Source: Brachionus rotundiformis (taxonomy: Eukaryota > Rotifera > Eurotatoria > Ploima > Brachionidae). Taken from it: 64,000 nt of DNA. The notes under the pieces are model-generated. The model was given only the letters and a program-made list of their open reading frames with translations. It was not told where the DNA came from and made no database searches. The DNA lies in NCBI GenBank assembly GCA_016802295.1, contig JAESIW010000137.1:149759-213758 (forward strand), in the 5' to 3' direction. Below, in pieces: positions 54,612 through 64,000 of this stretch; position 1 is the first letter of the stretch, and each line of letters begins with the position of its first letter. The translations under genes were made by a program, and so were the position numbers.

Positions 54612-56574
54612 TGTAGAATATATCCAAATAAAATGAAGTAAAAAATTTTGTAGTTAATCAAAATAAAATGCCAAATTCTGCTATATATCCAAATATTGTA
54701 GTTACTATTGTAAATTCAAGTTTTGAGCTCAGGCTTTACCTTTTACATAACTTGTTCGCCTCTAAAGCACCTTTGTAAAAAAAAGTTAAGCAAATTTTTT
54801 TTTTTCTCTTTTTTTGTTTAAAATTTAAAATGAATTGTTTGTATGGCTATTATAATTATTATTTTTATTATTATTCGAATAGTTTTTGAGCTCTAAATTT
54901 TAAAGAATTCAAATCTGAAAGGTACTTTTGAAACCAAAAAAAGAATAAAACTTAAATAAACACTTAAGATTATGTAACTATTAAAATTTTGTATTTCTCA
55001 ATTGCTAGAGTTTCCACTACAATTTGACTGTATTATTTAATTTTGCCAAAATAGCTGAACATATTTGTCAAAAAGCTGACCTAAAACAGAAATACAATAT
55101 GACTTGTTATTAGATATTTTAATTAAAAGAGCCTAATTGCGTTATTTAATATTTAATATTTGCCAATTTTGGCATCGATTGAGCTCAAATGAAATAATTG
55201 CTGCATGGTGCACACTATGCGAGTGATGTGACTGTGCCAAGTTTTGCTTAATGCTCATACCTGATTTTGTTAATATAAAATTTAGAAAAATTTGATTGCC
55301 TTGGCAAATAGAGACTTTTTTCTTAAATATTTTTAGCATAATTTTCCAATATTGGCTTTTCTTAATACTAAAAGAATTCAAGTCTACCAAGAGACAATTT
55401 GACAGTTTTGGCACAAGCGTCTGAAGTGATATGATCTTGAAAAATAAATTTTTGACTACCTGCAAAAATATACTCTTAGTTTATTTTATTGTTGGTATTG
55501 TTGTTTTTTGGTTCTGATTTTTCAAATCATAAGCAAGAGCTTTTTCATAAAGAAAATATTTAAGAGCTTAAAAAAAATGCGTGCTTCATTCAAAACAATT
55601 AAGGTAGATAAGAATATTCTAAAGTGTCTATTGTTGTGGTTATTGTGAATTTTTTACAAAATTTTAAGATTATTTTTGATTTTATTTGAATTGAAAATAA
55701 GCTAATTTTGTTCATTCATAGGTAAATATTACTAAAGTAGGATACCATTCAAATTTTTTGTCACTAGATTTTTAGAGGAAAAATTTTACCAACCATTGTT
55801 AAATTAGTACTGTTAAGCACCAAAGCGGGTTATTATTTCCAACTATCCAAAATTAATCTTCAAAAAGCCGAATTATTTAAACTAGCCTCAAATGGTCATG
55901 GGATACATTTTTGTCTCCATAGCGGAATCTAGCGAGTTGAAAAATTTAAATACTTAATAAAATTAATTTTAATAGAACAGGTTTAAACATCTTGATATAC
56001 CTTGTTTTTGGCACCTTCTACGCGGACATTTTCATGACCAGGGGTTAATAATGCCACTTTTTATTTATCTTTTTTTCTTTGATTTATTGCCAAAGTGCTG
56101 GACTAAAAAAAACTAAGCTTTAATAAAGGATATTTTTTTTCAAATTAATTTCTTTATTTTTATAATCATTTTTAGCTAGCAATAATGTTAATAAAATAAG
56201 GCTTGATAAAATTTCTAACATTAACCTATTTTTTGATGAAAAAATTCAAAAATGACACGTTGGAATTAAAATTTTTTTATTTAAAAAAAAGTTTTCTTTT
56301 TATTAACAAAAAAACTACACTGCGATTGAAGTACATTACATTTTTACATTTTTTGTAAGTATTCTTAAAAAAGAGTGTTACACACATAAATGTTTAATTA
56401 TTAATTAAGGAAAAATAAAAGAATAATTTGTGTCTAATTTCTTTTTTAAAAATATTAAAATTAAATAAATAAATAATTATTTTCTTTAATTAAATCGATT
56501 GTTTTATTAAAAGAAAAAACTTTACTTTTTATTAAAGATTTTAAAACTACTAAATATTGTAAATTTCGTTTGGG
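54612..56574. other. AT-rich intergenic DNA, one uncertain ORF
   Basis: A minus-strand frame of about 107 codons (55142-55462) follows a good acceptor (TATTTTTGCAG). It contains LQTLVPKLSNCLLVDLNSFS and HHSHSVHHAAIISFELNRCQ. I do not recognise it and find no partner exon, so it may be accidental. Otherwise nothing is supported. Confidence 0.3.
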
Positions 56575-57448
56575 CTTTGTGATTGAAGAAGTTGAAGGAC
56601 AATCTCGTACTTCAAAAAGATATAGACTCAATTTCAAGCTGGTCACTTACTTGGGCTTTGGATTTGAATATTGAAAAATGTAATGTAATGCATGTTGGCT
56701 CAAAAAATCCTGTGTTTAACTATACCATTTTTAGCAGATACGGTACAAAGAATTTATCTAAATCAATTCTCGAAAAAGATTTAGGTGTATATATTCAAAG
56801 TGACTTGAAATGGACTAACCAAGTAAAATATTGCACGAGTCGAGGAAATCGTATTTTAGCTATGATTAGAAAAAGTTTCAGAAATTTAAACATTGATACA
56901 TTGAGAATGCTCTACACAGCACTGGTTAGACCTCATTTAGAGTTTGCCATTAGTTCATGGTGTCCATTTCTTGAAAAAGATATTTCTGAAATCGAGAAAG
57001 TACAAAGAAGAATGACAAAAATAATCCCTTCACTTCGAAAATTTGACTACTCTAAAAGACTTGAAATGCTAAATCTAACTAATCTCAAAATTAGAAGGAT
57101 GAGAGGAGATTTAATTCAACTTTTTAAAATTATTAAAAGACATGAAATTATCAATTTTGAAAATGGTATTAATTTTTCTCGAAACCAATCGTTTAGCATA
57201 AGAAAACATGAAAAATGTATAGTTAGAGAAGATGTGAAAAGTTGCATGCAACGATATCATTTTTTAACAAATCGAGTAGTTAATGTCTGGAATAGTCTAC
57301 CTCAGTACATCGTCAATTCCGAATCAATCATTAATTTCAAAATTAACCTGGACAAATGGCTCAAGAAACAGTCTAATTTCCTGCCATAGCTTCGAAGAAG
57401 CTTAACCCAATAGGGTCGCAGTATTATTTACTACTACTACTACTACTA
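56575..57448 (+). mobile_element. 5'-truncated CR1-like retrotransposon (plus-strand copy)
   Basis: Carries the C-terminal 268 codons (56583-57389) of the same reverse transcriptase as the element at 15.3-16.5 kb: ISSWSLTWALDLNIEKCNVM, SNLKW-type thumb VYIQSDLKWTNQVKYCTSRG, LVRPHLEFAISSWCPF, MRGDLIQLFKIIKRHEIINF, WNSLPQYIVNSESIINFKIN, ending KKQSNFLP. The catalytic YADD part is lost by 5' truncation. The 3' UTR ends GAAGAAGCTTAACCC...TTACTACTACTACTACTAC, a trinucleotide tail. The frame is undamaged, so this insertion is probably younger than the other copy. Confidence 0.85.
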
Positions 57449-57985
57449 AATGGTTGCATTCGTATGTAGATTCTGAACGTTTGAGAAATTTATTTTCGAT
57501 TGACCTTTACAGTGATGAAACTAATGCGAAATATAAAATTTTCATTCTTAAATACCCAATTTTTTAATTATTACATAATAAGCAAATTATTTTTCATAAA
57601 TTATTTAAAGTATTCAATTGGACATTAAAGTAGCACCAGCAAAAAAATACTAAATTTGAACCATTTTCTTATTTTCTTTTTTTCATTAATGAAAAAAAAT
57701 TAAAACAAATAAAAAAACAAATAAAAATTTATTTTGCATAATAAATAAATTTTTTGACAATATTCAATTCAATAAAAATAAACAAAAAGAAAAAAACTAA
57801 TAAAATTTAATAAATATATGAATCAACTCTATTAAAAAGAAAAAGAAAATGTTTTATAAAACAAGATTCTCTTTGAACCAATTCGAGTCTAAATCTAAAT
57901 ATGAAAAACCTTTATTTAAGAATCTTTGATTTCATTAGACTTTAAATAATAATTAAAATTAATAAAAATGAAAAATTAGTTATGT
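57449..57985. other. AT-rich intergenic DNA
   Basis: Nothing supported. Confidence 0.4.
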
Positions 57986-58218
57986 TTAATAATTATGTTT
58001 ACCAATATTTTTAGATTGTTTATTTGTATGTGAAACTTCTTCTAGTACCGTAGAAATTTCTAATTTCTCATCAGCTCCTAGTACTTGATAGGAGGGAAAC
58101 CTTTAAAAAAAAGAATAACATTTTTAAAACAATTTAAAAAGATCTTTACAATTTAAGACTGTCGTTTTTATCACCGATGTTTCTGGTGCTTAAAGACTTT
58201 TGGTTTGATTTTTTCTTA
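57986..58218 (-). CDS. Two terminal exons of an unrecognised gene
   Basis: Exons 58218-58150 (KKKSNQKSLSTRNIGDKNDS) and 58100-57986 (LFPSYQVLGADEKLEISTVL, ending KNIGKHNY) join across a 49-nt GT-AG intron with matching phase. Good coding look on both sides of the junction. The acceptor of the first exon (TTTTTGTTAG) requires another exon upstream. I do not recognise the product. Confidence 0.45.
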
Positions 58219-58259
58219 CTAACAAAAATATTTTTCAACTGACAAAAAAATTTTTTTTT

Positions 58260-58530
58260 GATTAAGAATTATACAATTTATTTTTTTCCGTCGTCTACGA
58301 CGTTTTTTTTCGCTTGTCTGATGATCAAATGGGGAGTGTTCCTTCCTCGAGAGCTTCGCTGTTTCTTTTTTCAACGTCTAGAACAACATCATCGACATTG
58401 TTCTCTATATCGTCTTGATAGAAGATCTATATGAGCTGGTTAAGTTTTTTTTTGGTCTCGCTCTTTTTCTTTTTTAAGCAACTGGTATAATTTTTGCAGG
58501 CTCACAAATTTCAATCGGCTTATAATGATA
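58260..58530 (-). pseudogene. Decayed coding segment upstream of the two small exons
   Basis: The minus strand holds coding-like pieces in three frames: YKPIEICEPAKIIPVA, then KKKRARPKKNLTSSYRSSI with a basic AT-hook-like stretch, then FYQDDIENNVDDVVLDVEKR and NSEALEEGTLPI. Stops and frame changes separate them. It could belong to the same gene as the exons at 57986-58218 or to a transposase tail. Confidence 0.35.
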
Positions 58531-58943
58531 AGCTATAACAATTGAAAAAATGGAAAAGTTTTCCAACCCAAAATATAAAGATTATAAATATATTAATTTA
58601 ATTTCGAACCTCTAGTGATTTTTTCAATTATAAGATGGGACTAAGGTTGATTGTCTTGTTTACTTAAATTACTGTCATTTGAGCTCTACTCAATTGACTT
58701 AAAAAAGTGAAATTATTAAAAAAATTAGACTAAAATCTGCGTTGATTGACTTGCTTTTATGGCTTGTTAAAAATTAGAGAATTAAAACGTAAAATTACTT
58801 CACTTCATTTTTTACTTTAAGCCATTTTTTTTAAACTATAAATTAAATATTTAGGTTCGAAATAATTTTACATGTGATTTTTCCATAGTTCAAGGTTTCA
58901 AAATTAAAAAAATTAAAAACATAGCGCTAAACTTAAATAATAC
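58531..58943. other. AT-rich intergenic DNA
   Basis: Nothing supported. Confidence 0.4.
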
Positions 58944-59176
58944 TAGCAAAGTAAAATTTTTGTTCAAATTCAGGCGCTCAATCTAGCTCAAACATTTTTA
59001 GTTGTGTAATCAAATTTCATTGCATTTTTAGAAATTACAATCGTTTTTCAAAAGTTAAAAAATAAAGCTTTGAAATGTTAAAAGAATAAAAAATTCGCGA
59101 TGAAATTTAATTGCGCATTTTAAAATGTTTGAGCAAGATTGAGCGCCTGAATTTGAACAAAAATTTTACTTTGCTA
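58944..59176. mobile_element. TA-flanked MITE with long inverted repeats
   Basis: 233 bp. Left end TAGCAAAGTAAAATTTTTGT and onward through GGCGCTCAATCTAGCTCAAA matches the right end in reverse complement with one mismatch over about 55 bp; weaker pairing continues to about 80 bp. The element starts and ends with TA, the target site of Tc1/mariner transposases. No coding sequence. Confidence 0.8.
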
Positions 59177-59431
59177 TAATTCTCACCTATTTTTCTTGGT
59201 AAAAAAAAAAAGATATTGAAAATGGCTATTTTTATTTTTAAACTTTTGTTTCAAAAATAACGACACATAAATGCTTTTCAATTTTCCTTACATGTGGTTA
59301 GCAAACTTAATAGTCTAAAGAAAATTGAGGAAATTTTTTTTATCTAAAACCAAAATCTAATTCTAAAATGAAAAGTGATTCGTAATAGATAATTTTCATC
59401 AGCCATCGTTTCATATTTTTTCTGTAAATAA
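59177..59431. other. AT-rich spacer
   Basis: Nothing supported. Confidence 0.35.
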
Positions 59432-59883
59432 ATAAATGATTTTAATAATGAATTTGATGAAGCAAAAGAGTCGGCACCGAATCAAGATACATTGAATACA
59501 GGTAAACTTTTTATAAGTTTAATTATTTGAGGAATTAAATCCTTTCAAGTTCGATATTCAATCAGTAAAGTAAAACTAAGTTTTTTCTTATACGTAAATT
59601 TTTTAGAAAATTTGTATTTATTTTAAAAAGGAAACAAAGTTTTAATGTTGTGATTGTTAGATTGTTTTATTCAGTTAGCGAGAATAGTCTATTTATTCGT
59701 TTTTTTTTACTAATCAAAGATTGCTTCAAGTTATCTAATAGTTACCTTGTTCATTTAACTTTTTAACATTTTGAACAAAATTTTTCTATTCTTCCATTTC
59801 AATATTCAAATTTAGGAACGAATAAAAAGCTTGATACTGTGGAAAATATTTCAAAAAGAATAATTAGCGCTTCATTCAATTGA
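59432..59883 (+). CDS. Possible spliced coding fragment
   Basis: The open segment 59432-59501 (NDFNNEFDEAKESAPNQDTL) has a donor after ACAG and joins in phase to 59816-59883 (TNKKLDTVENISKRIISASF-N) after the acceptor CAAATTTAG. No start codon or upstream exon is found, so it is a fragment or an accident. Confidence 0.25.
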
Positions 59884-60795
59884 TACAACGACAAAAAACT
59901 TCATTTTTAGCTGTAAGAGTAAGACTGTTGTCATGTCTTTTTTTGAATATTTTTCAAAAACATTCACCAATTTCTCGTATCTAGTATGTTTTTTTCATTT
60001 TTTTAAATTCATTTTATGAAAAAAAATAAGTCGTTGATAGGTTGGCCGATTCAGCGGACACGATCACAGTTTTTTAAAAATTTTACCGAATAGTGTACGC
60101 TTTTACGAATCCAAACACTACACTTCTTTCCTAAAATAAATATACAGCTTGCTTAAGCACGCGCTAGAACATTTTTTTTTTCTCTAGATCAGCGCTAGAG
60201 CAAATGTTCTGCTCTAATACATCATCCTATAGTTTAACGAGAGATTCAGATTCAATCGCTTGGCTTTAATATTAGTTTATTGCAATGCATACAAAAATGC
60301 ATGAAATCTCATAACAGATTATGTGCAAAAAGTAACATTTTGATATTATTGTAGCATAGTGACACGATCAGACTTTAAATATAGCATATTACGATTTTTA
60401 ATTACACTGTTTGTGAAGAAGTAAATCGTTGAGCACAATTCCTGTCTATTTCTCTTTTAATTTAGTATGAATGACCTCTTGTACATTTTCTTGAAAAGGT
60501 GATTGGAAATCGCCAACTGATATGATCAATATTTATTTTTATTTAAACATTTGATATGAAATAATAATGAAATAATATCTTTCAACTTTTTTTTTAATAA
60601 AATTTAAATTTAAAAATTAATAAATAAATAAAAAAATGGAATTTCTTCTTTGTCACTCTTGAATCTTGCATATTGATTGAATAACATTTGAATCAAGAGG
60701 CATTTTTCCTGTCTTAGGATTATTTCAACCAAAAGGAAGAAGAGATTCGGTTGGATCTCATATCTAATTTTTGATACGACTACAATCAAAACTTC
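59884..60795. other. Intergenic DNA
   Basis: A region less AT-rich than most (60030-60440) has no supported frame. Confidence 0.35.
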
Positions 60796-60936
60796 CTAAT
60801 CTCTATCTGTCCGCCGTAAGATTTTCAACTCCATTTCTTTGATTCTCTTCTCTTTTGCTTCAATTTCAACCTCTAGTTCATAGTTTCTTTTGTTGAACCT
60901 GTCTACCACTTCCTTCACTTCAGATATTCTCAGAAT
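60796..60936 (-). CDS. Small coiled-coil coding fragment
   Basis: A 46-residue open segment on the minus strand reads ILRISEVKEVVDRFNKRNYE and LEVEIEAKEKRIKEMELKIL, then TDRD and stop. The regular heptad of charged residues looks coding and coiled-coil-like. No start codon or splice partner is found. Confidence 0.3.
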   Translation of the reverse strand: MLRISEVKEVVDRFNKRNYELEVEIEAKEKRIKEMELKILRRTDRD

Positions 60937-61734
60937 TCAACCATCCACTTTACAAATAATTAAATTAAATAAAATTTATTTCTATTTTACAACCATTTTA
61001 TTTTTTAAATTATCAATCATTTTATTATTTTATTCTCCGAATTATTGTGTCCTAATTAGTCAACAAAACATAAATATTCAACATAAATATTTTTGATTTT
61101 TAAATTTTAATTAAATAATATTTGTGAGATTACTTTTAAAAGCCAAAATGTTTTTACTTTTTATTTAAATTACTAAATTAAGACTTGAATAATTAAAAAT
61201 AGAAACTAAAAACATAGTCATTTTTAAACTGAAAACGTGGAAAATAAATCTAAATTATTTAAACAAATAAAAATATATATCAATTAAGATAATTTTCTTT
61301 TAACTTTTATATTGTAACAATTGTAACACATTTGTAGTATTTTCTATCAAGTCTTGAAAAATATGAATAAAAATTAAATGATTTAATAAATGAATAATTA
61401 AATTATTTATTGTTTGAAAAATAAATTGTGTTTATTTGAATTATCAGAAAGTGACTTTTGTTTGGGAAGCTTTTTTGGCTAATTTTAGATTAAAAAAGTT
61501 TCCCAAATCATCAAAATATTTAATCATTGATAAAAAGAACAATTATCTTGACAAACAACGAGGTGTTTTTTACATTTACTTATATAATAAATTAAAATAA
61601 AAATTAACTTGTTTTAATTTTAAACATCATCCACCCTAAATGATAAATAAATGAGACAAATGTATCAATTTGTAAATTTCACACAAATTTTTTTTTAAAT
61701 ATCATCTCAATTTTGATAAAAAGTATTCAAAACA
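60937..61734. other. AT-rich upstream region of lipase 3
   Basis: No gene. Should contain the lipase 3 promoter. Confidence 0.35.
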
Positions 61735-62728
61735 ATGTTGATAAAATATTTTTTTTTGTTCAATTTGATTTACTTTGGCTCATGTTGGCCAGTCTTTGAG
61801 CTCTATACTCGCAGTAATCAAAATAACTTTGTGACAGTGACACCGCCAAATTTGGTCACAGCTGGTTTTAGTCATACAAGAGAAACCAAATTTCTGGTGC
61901 ACGGTTTTTCATCTGATCCATCGTCTGTCATAAACATTAAAACAGAACTCCTAAAACTCTATGATGTAAATGTCATCATGGTCAATTGGAATTTGGGAGC
62001 TCAAGCACCTGACTATTTTGCAGCAGCTGCCAATAGCAGGCAAGTTGGTGAAAAAATAGCCAAATTTATCACAGATAGCAGAATAACCACTTCAAGAGTT
62101 CATTGTATTGGACACAGTTTGGGAGCTCATGCATGCGGATTTGCTGGTAAAAATAGTCATATTGGTCGCATCAGTGGTATGGACCCTGCTGGTCCGTTGT
62201 TCAAAGGACAGCCTGCTAATTCGAGATTGGACGCCACCGATGCTGACTTTGTCGATGTTGTTCACACCGATTTAGAGCTTGGAATCCAAGACCCTATTGG
62301 TCATTTGAATTTTTATCCCAACGGTGGCAAAAAGCAGAATGGATGCTTATCCAAAAGCAGTGAACTACTTGTCAATGGAACTAATGATGGTAGATACGAG
62401 CTCATTCAAATGAGAATAGATCCCAAAGGCGATGTAGGCGGATTTTTGTCTTGCAGTCATAGCAGATCTCATCAATTCTATGCCAACAGTGTGTCTAAAT
62501 GTGCTTATAAAGCAGTCAAATGCTCCAGCTACAGTAAATAGCATAAATATAAAAATATTTTATCATTTTATATCTTTTTGTAAAGCTGACTTCAAGGCGT
62601 CAAAATGTCCATTCACCAGTTGTTCATCAACTTCACTTGGATGTGTTTCAATGGGCATAAAAGCTCTCAAAAGCTTCCCTAAAGGCAGCTACTTTCTAGA
62701 TACTACGGCCAGTGAACCATTTTGTTAA
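61735..62728 (+). CDS. Secreted lipase (pancreatic lipase-like family), gene 3
   Basis: Exons 61735-62533 and 62586-62728 with a 52-nt intron give 313 residues. Signal peptide MLIKYFFLFNLIYFGSCW; catalytic Ser in CIGHSLGAH, Asp in GMDPAGPLF, His in SCSHSRSHQFY. The intron position is the same as in the other two lipases. Exon 2 (FKASKCPFTSCSSTSLGCVS) keeps the cysteine pattern and ends TTASEPFC. It is clearly diverged from copies 1 and 2 and serves as the outgroup that shows which lipase end is original. Confidence 0.93.
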
Positions 62729-63706
62729 AAATATTTTTTTAATAACTAGTTTTTTAAATTAAATAAAATTCAGTATCAATTAAAATATTTATTAAAACTT
62801 AGGCATTTTTATTTGTTTAATGAGAATTTACTGTTTTAAAATTTAAGAAATTTTAAAAAATAATTAAATTCTTAAATTACAGTCTGTTTGTTTATGTTTT
62901 ATTAGAGAAAACATTTTAGTGTTTTCTTTTTATTTGGCAAATGACCATCAAAAGAAAATCTTTTTGTGTTCATATTAAGATATTTAAAAAAAAGTTATAT
63001 TTAAAGATGAATAATATGCTTTAGGACATTAAATAGTTTAGACATTTAATAAACAGCTTAATTATTTCCCAAAAATAAATTAATAATAAAAAAAATTTCA
63101 GATTTAATAAATGATTCAATAAATATAAATAAAATAGATATTAATCTTTATAAAGGTCAATTGAAAATATTTTTTTGATTACTTTTTTTACAATTAGTTT
63201 ATTAATGTTTTATAAGAAGACCTTTAACACATTTTTTTAAGACTAAATTTTAAAATAACTTCAAAAAATAAAATTTGCCAGAAATCTGGTTTTTACTTTT
63301 TGGCATATAACTACCATAATTGAATTATTTTCTATTCATATTAAGATATATAATATTTTATAGCATGTTTAATAGATTAGTTTAGCCATTAATTATCAGT
63401 TATCAGTACGAATTATTTTTTTTAAATATTGCTGATAGATAATGTACTTATGCTTATGCTTTTACTGAACTAAACCAAAAATTCAGTTTTCTTGATTGGT
63501 GTTTAAACCAATCTGGTCAAGCCATACTTGCTTCTTATTCTTTACGGTATTTTATGTCTGTAATAAAAATAACAACTAGGCTCGATAATGAGTAGACTTT
63601 TTCAGTTTATTCTAAATTCATAATTTTAGCTTGATTTAGTTTCGTATTTTTTTTAAATTTTCCTATAAATATTATTAACTTACTTTTTAAATGAAAAAAA
63701 AACAAC
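62729..63706. other. AT-rich intergenic DNA
   Basis: Nothing supported. Confidence 0.4.
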
Positions 63707-63964
63707 CTATTTATCTATTTTAAAAACAATATCTTTGTTTATTAGTCTCTGATGATCCACTTTTAGTAGAAAATTAAAACCAACAGACTGAAACTCACAT
63801 ATTTGACCACAATAACCAAAAAATTTCACCTCACTTTTGCAGTCCAGATCTTTAGGTTGCTTTTTGGAAATATCTTTACCAGATACCAGACCAAGACAAA
63901 ATAACTCTCTTTTTTCATTTTCAAATAAAGTATGAATAAGAATAAATGAGTATAAAGTTTGAGC
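63707..63964 (-). CDS. Terminal exon of an unrecognised gene at the window edge
   Basis: After the acceptor GGAGTTTAG (63967-63965) the minus strand is open for 85 codons: AQTLYSFILIHTLFENEKRE, LFCLGLVSGKDISKKQPKDL, then CKSEVKFFGYCGQICEFQSV and GFNFLLKVDHQRLINKDI, ending VFKIDK and TAG. Codon use looks coding and there are four cysteines. The upstream exons lie beyond the right edge. The acceptor phase is assumed. Family not recognised. Confidence 0.5.
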   Translation of the reverse strand, partial: AQTLYSFILIHTLFENEKRELFCLGLVSGKDISKKQPKDLDCKSEVKFFGYCGQICEFQSVGFNFLLKVDHQRLINKDIVFKIDK

Positions 63965-64000
63965 CTAAACTCCAAAAATACGCAATTACCAGTTGACGTT

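Noticed and set aside
1..64000. tRNA and rRNA genes
   Set aside because: I looked for A/B-box and clover-leaf-like stretches and for conserved rRNA segments by eye and found none; a tRNAscan run would be decisive.

Overview
The window looks like nuclear DNA of a small invertebrate animal. It is very AT-rich, its genes carry spliceosomal GT-AG introns that are often only 44-66 nt long, and it encodes innexins (protostome gap-junction proteins), secreted lipases, alpha-carbonic anhydrases and a heparan-sulfate-6-O-sulfotransferase-like enzyme. Together with many decayed non-LTR retrotransposons this would suit a monogonont rotifer such as Brachionus. That assignment is inference from composition and gene content, not a match.

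Left third (1-31 kb): a mosaic of duplicated gene modules and transposons. Base 2-7 is the very end of an off-window sulfotransferase copy. A Jockey-like retrotransposon fills about 3.07-7.26 kb. A divergent pair, lipase plus sulfotransferase, occurs three times: inverted at 9.3-11.3 kb (sulfotransferase reduced to a deleted relic), at 17.4-20.15 kb (lipase replaced by a carbonic anhydrase fragment) and complete at 24.0-27.9 kb. The last two are a nearly identical direct duplication with a 6.66 kb offset. Both long sulfotransferase copies share an in-frame TAA 57 codons before the conserved C-terminal end. One intact carbonic anhydrase gene lies at 13.56-14.57 kb. CR1-like, MULE and piggyBac relics and several inverted-repeat elements fill the rest.

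Middle (32-47 kb): two innexin genes in the same orientation, with a second carbonic anhydrase gene between them on the other strand. The innexins share an identical intron and a nearly identical flanking tract inside otherwise divergent genes, which points to gene conversion. A 670-bp relatively GC-rich repeat occurs twice (36.4 and 41.1 kb). Then come an unrecognised five-exon gene (42.7-43.5 kb), an unrecognised two-exon gene (45.1-46.2 kb) and, divergent from it with only 77 bp between start codons, a stand-alone BPL_N/glutamine-amidotransferase-like gene (46.27-47.0 kb).

Right third (47-64 kb): a type I membrane protein with a proline-rich tail lies on the minus strand at 50.9-54.6 kb. 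It is interrupted by a 539-N gap flanked by two 320-bp near-identical copies of the same coding segment; this looks like an unmerged contig overlap, and collapsing it restores one 634-codon frame. A 5'-truncated CR1-like element, small unrecognised coding fragments, a TA-flanked MITE, a third lipase gene (61.7-62.7 kb) and the terminal exon of an unrecognised gene at the right edge follow. Several start positions are placed at the ATG inside a longer open frame.
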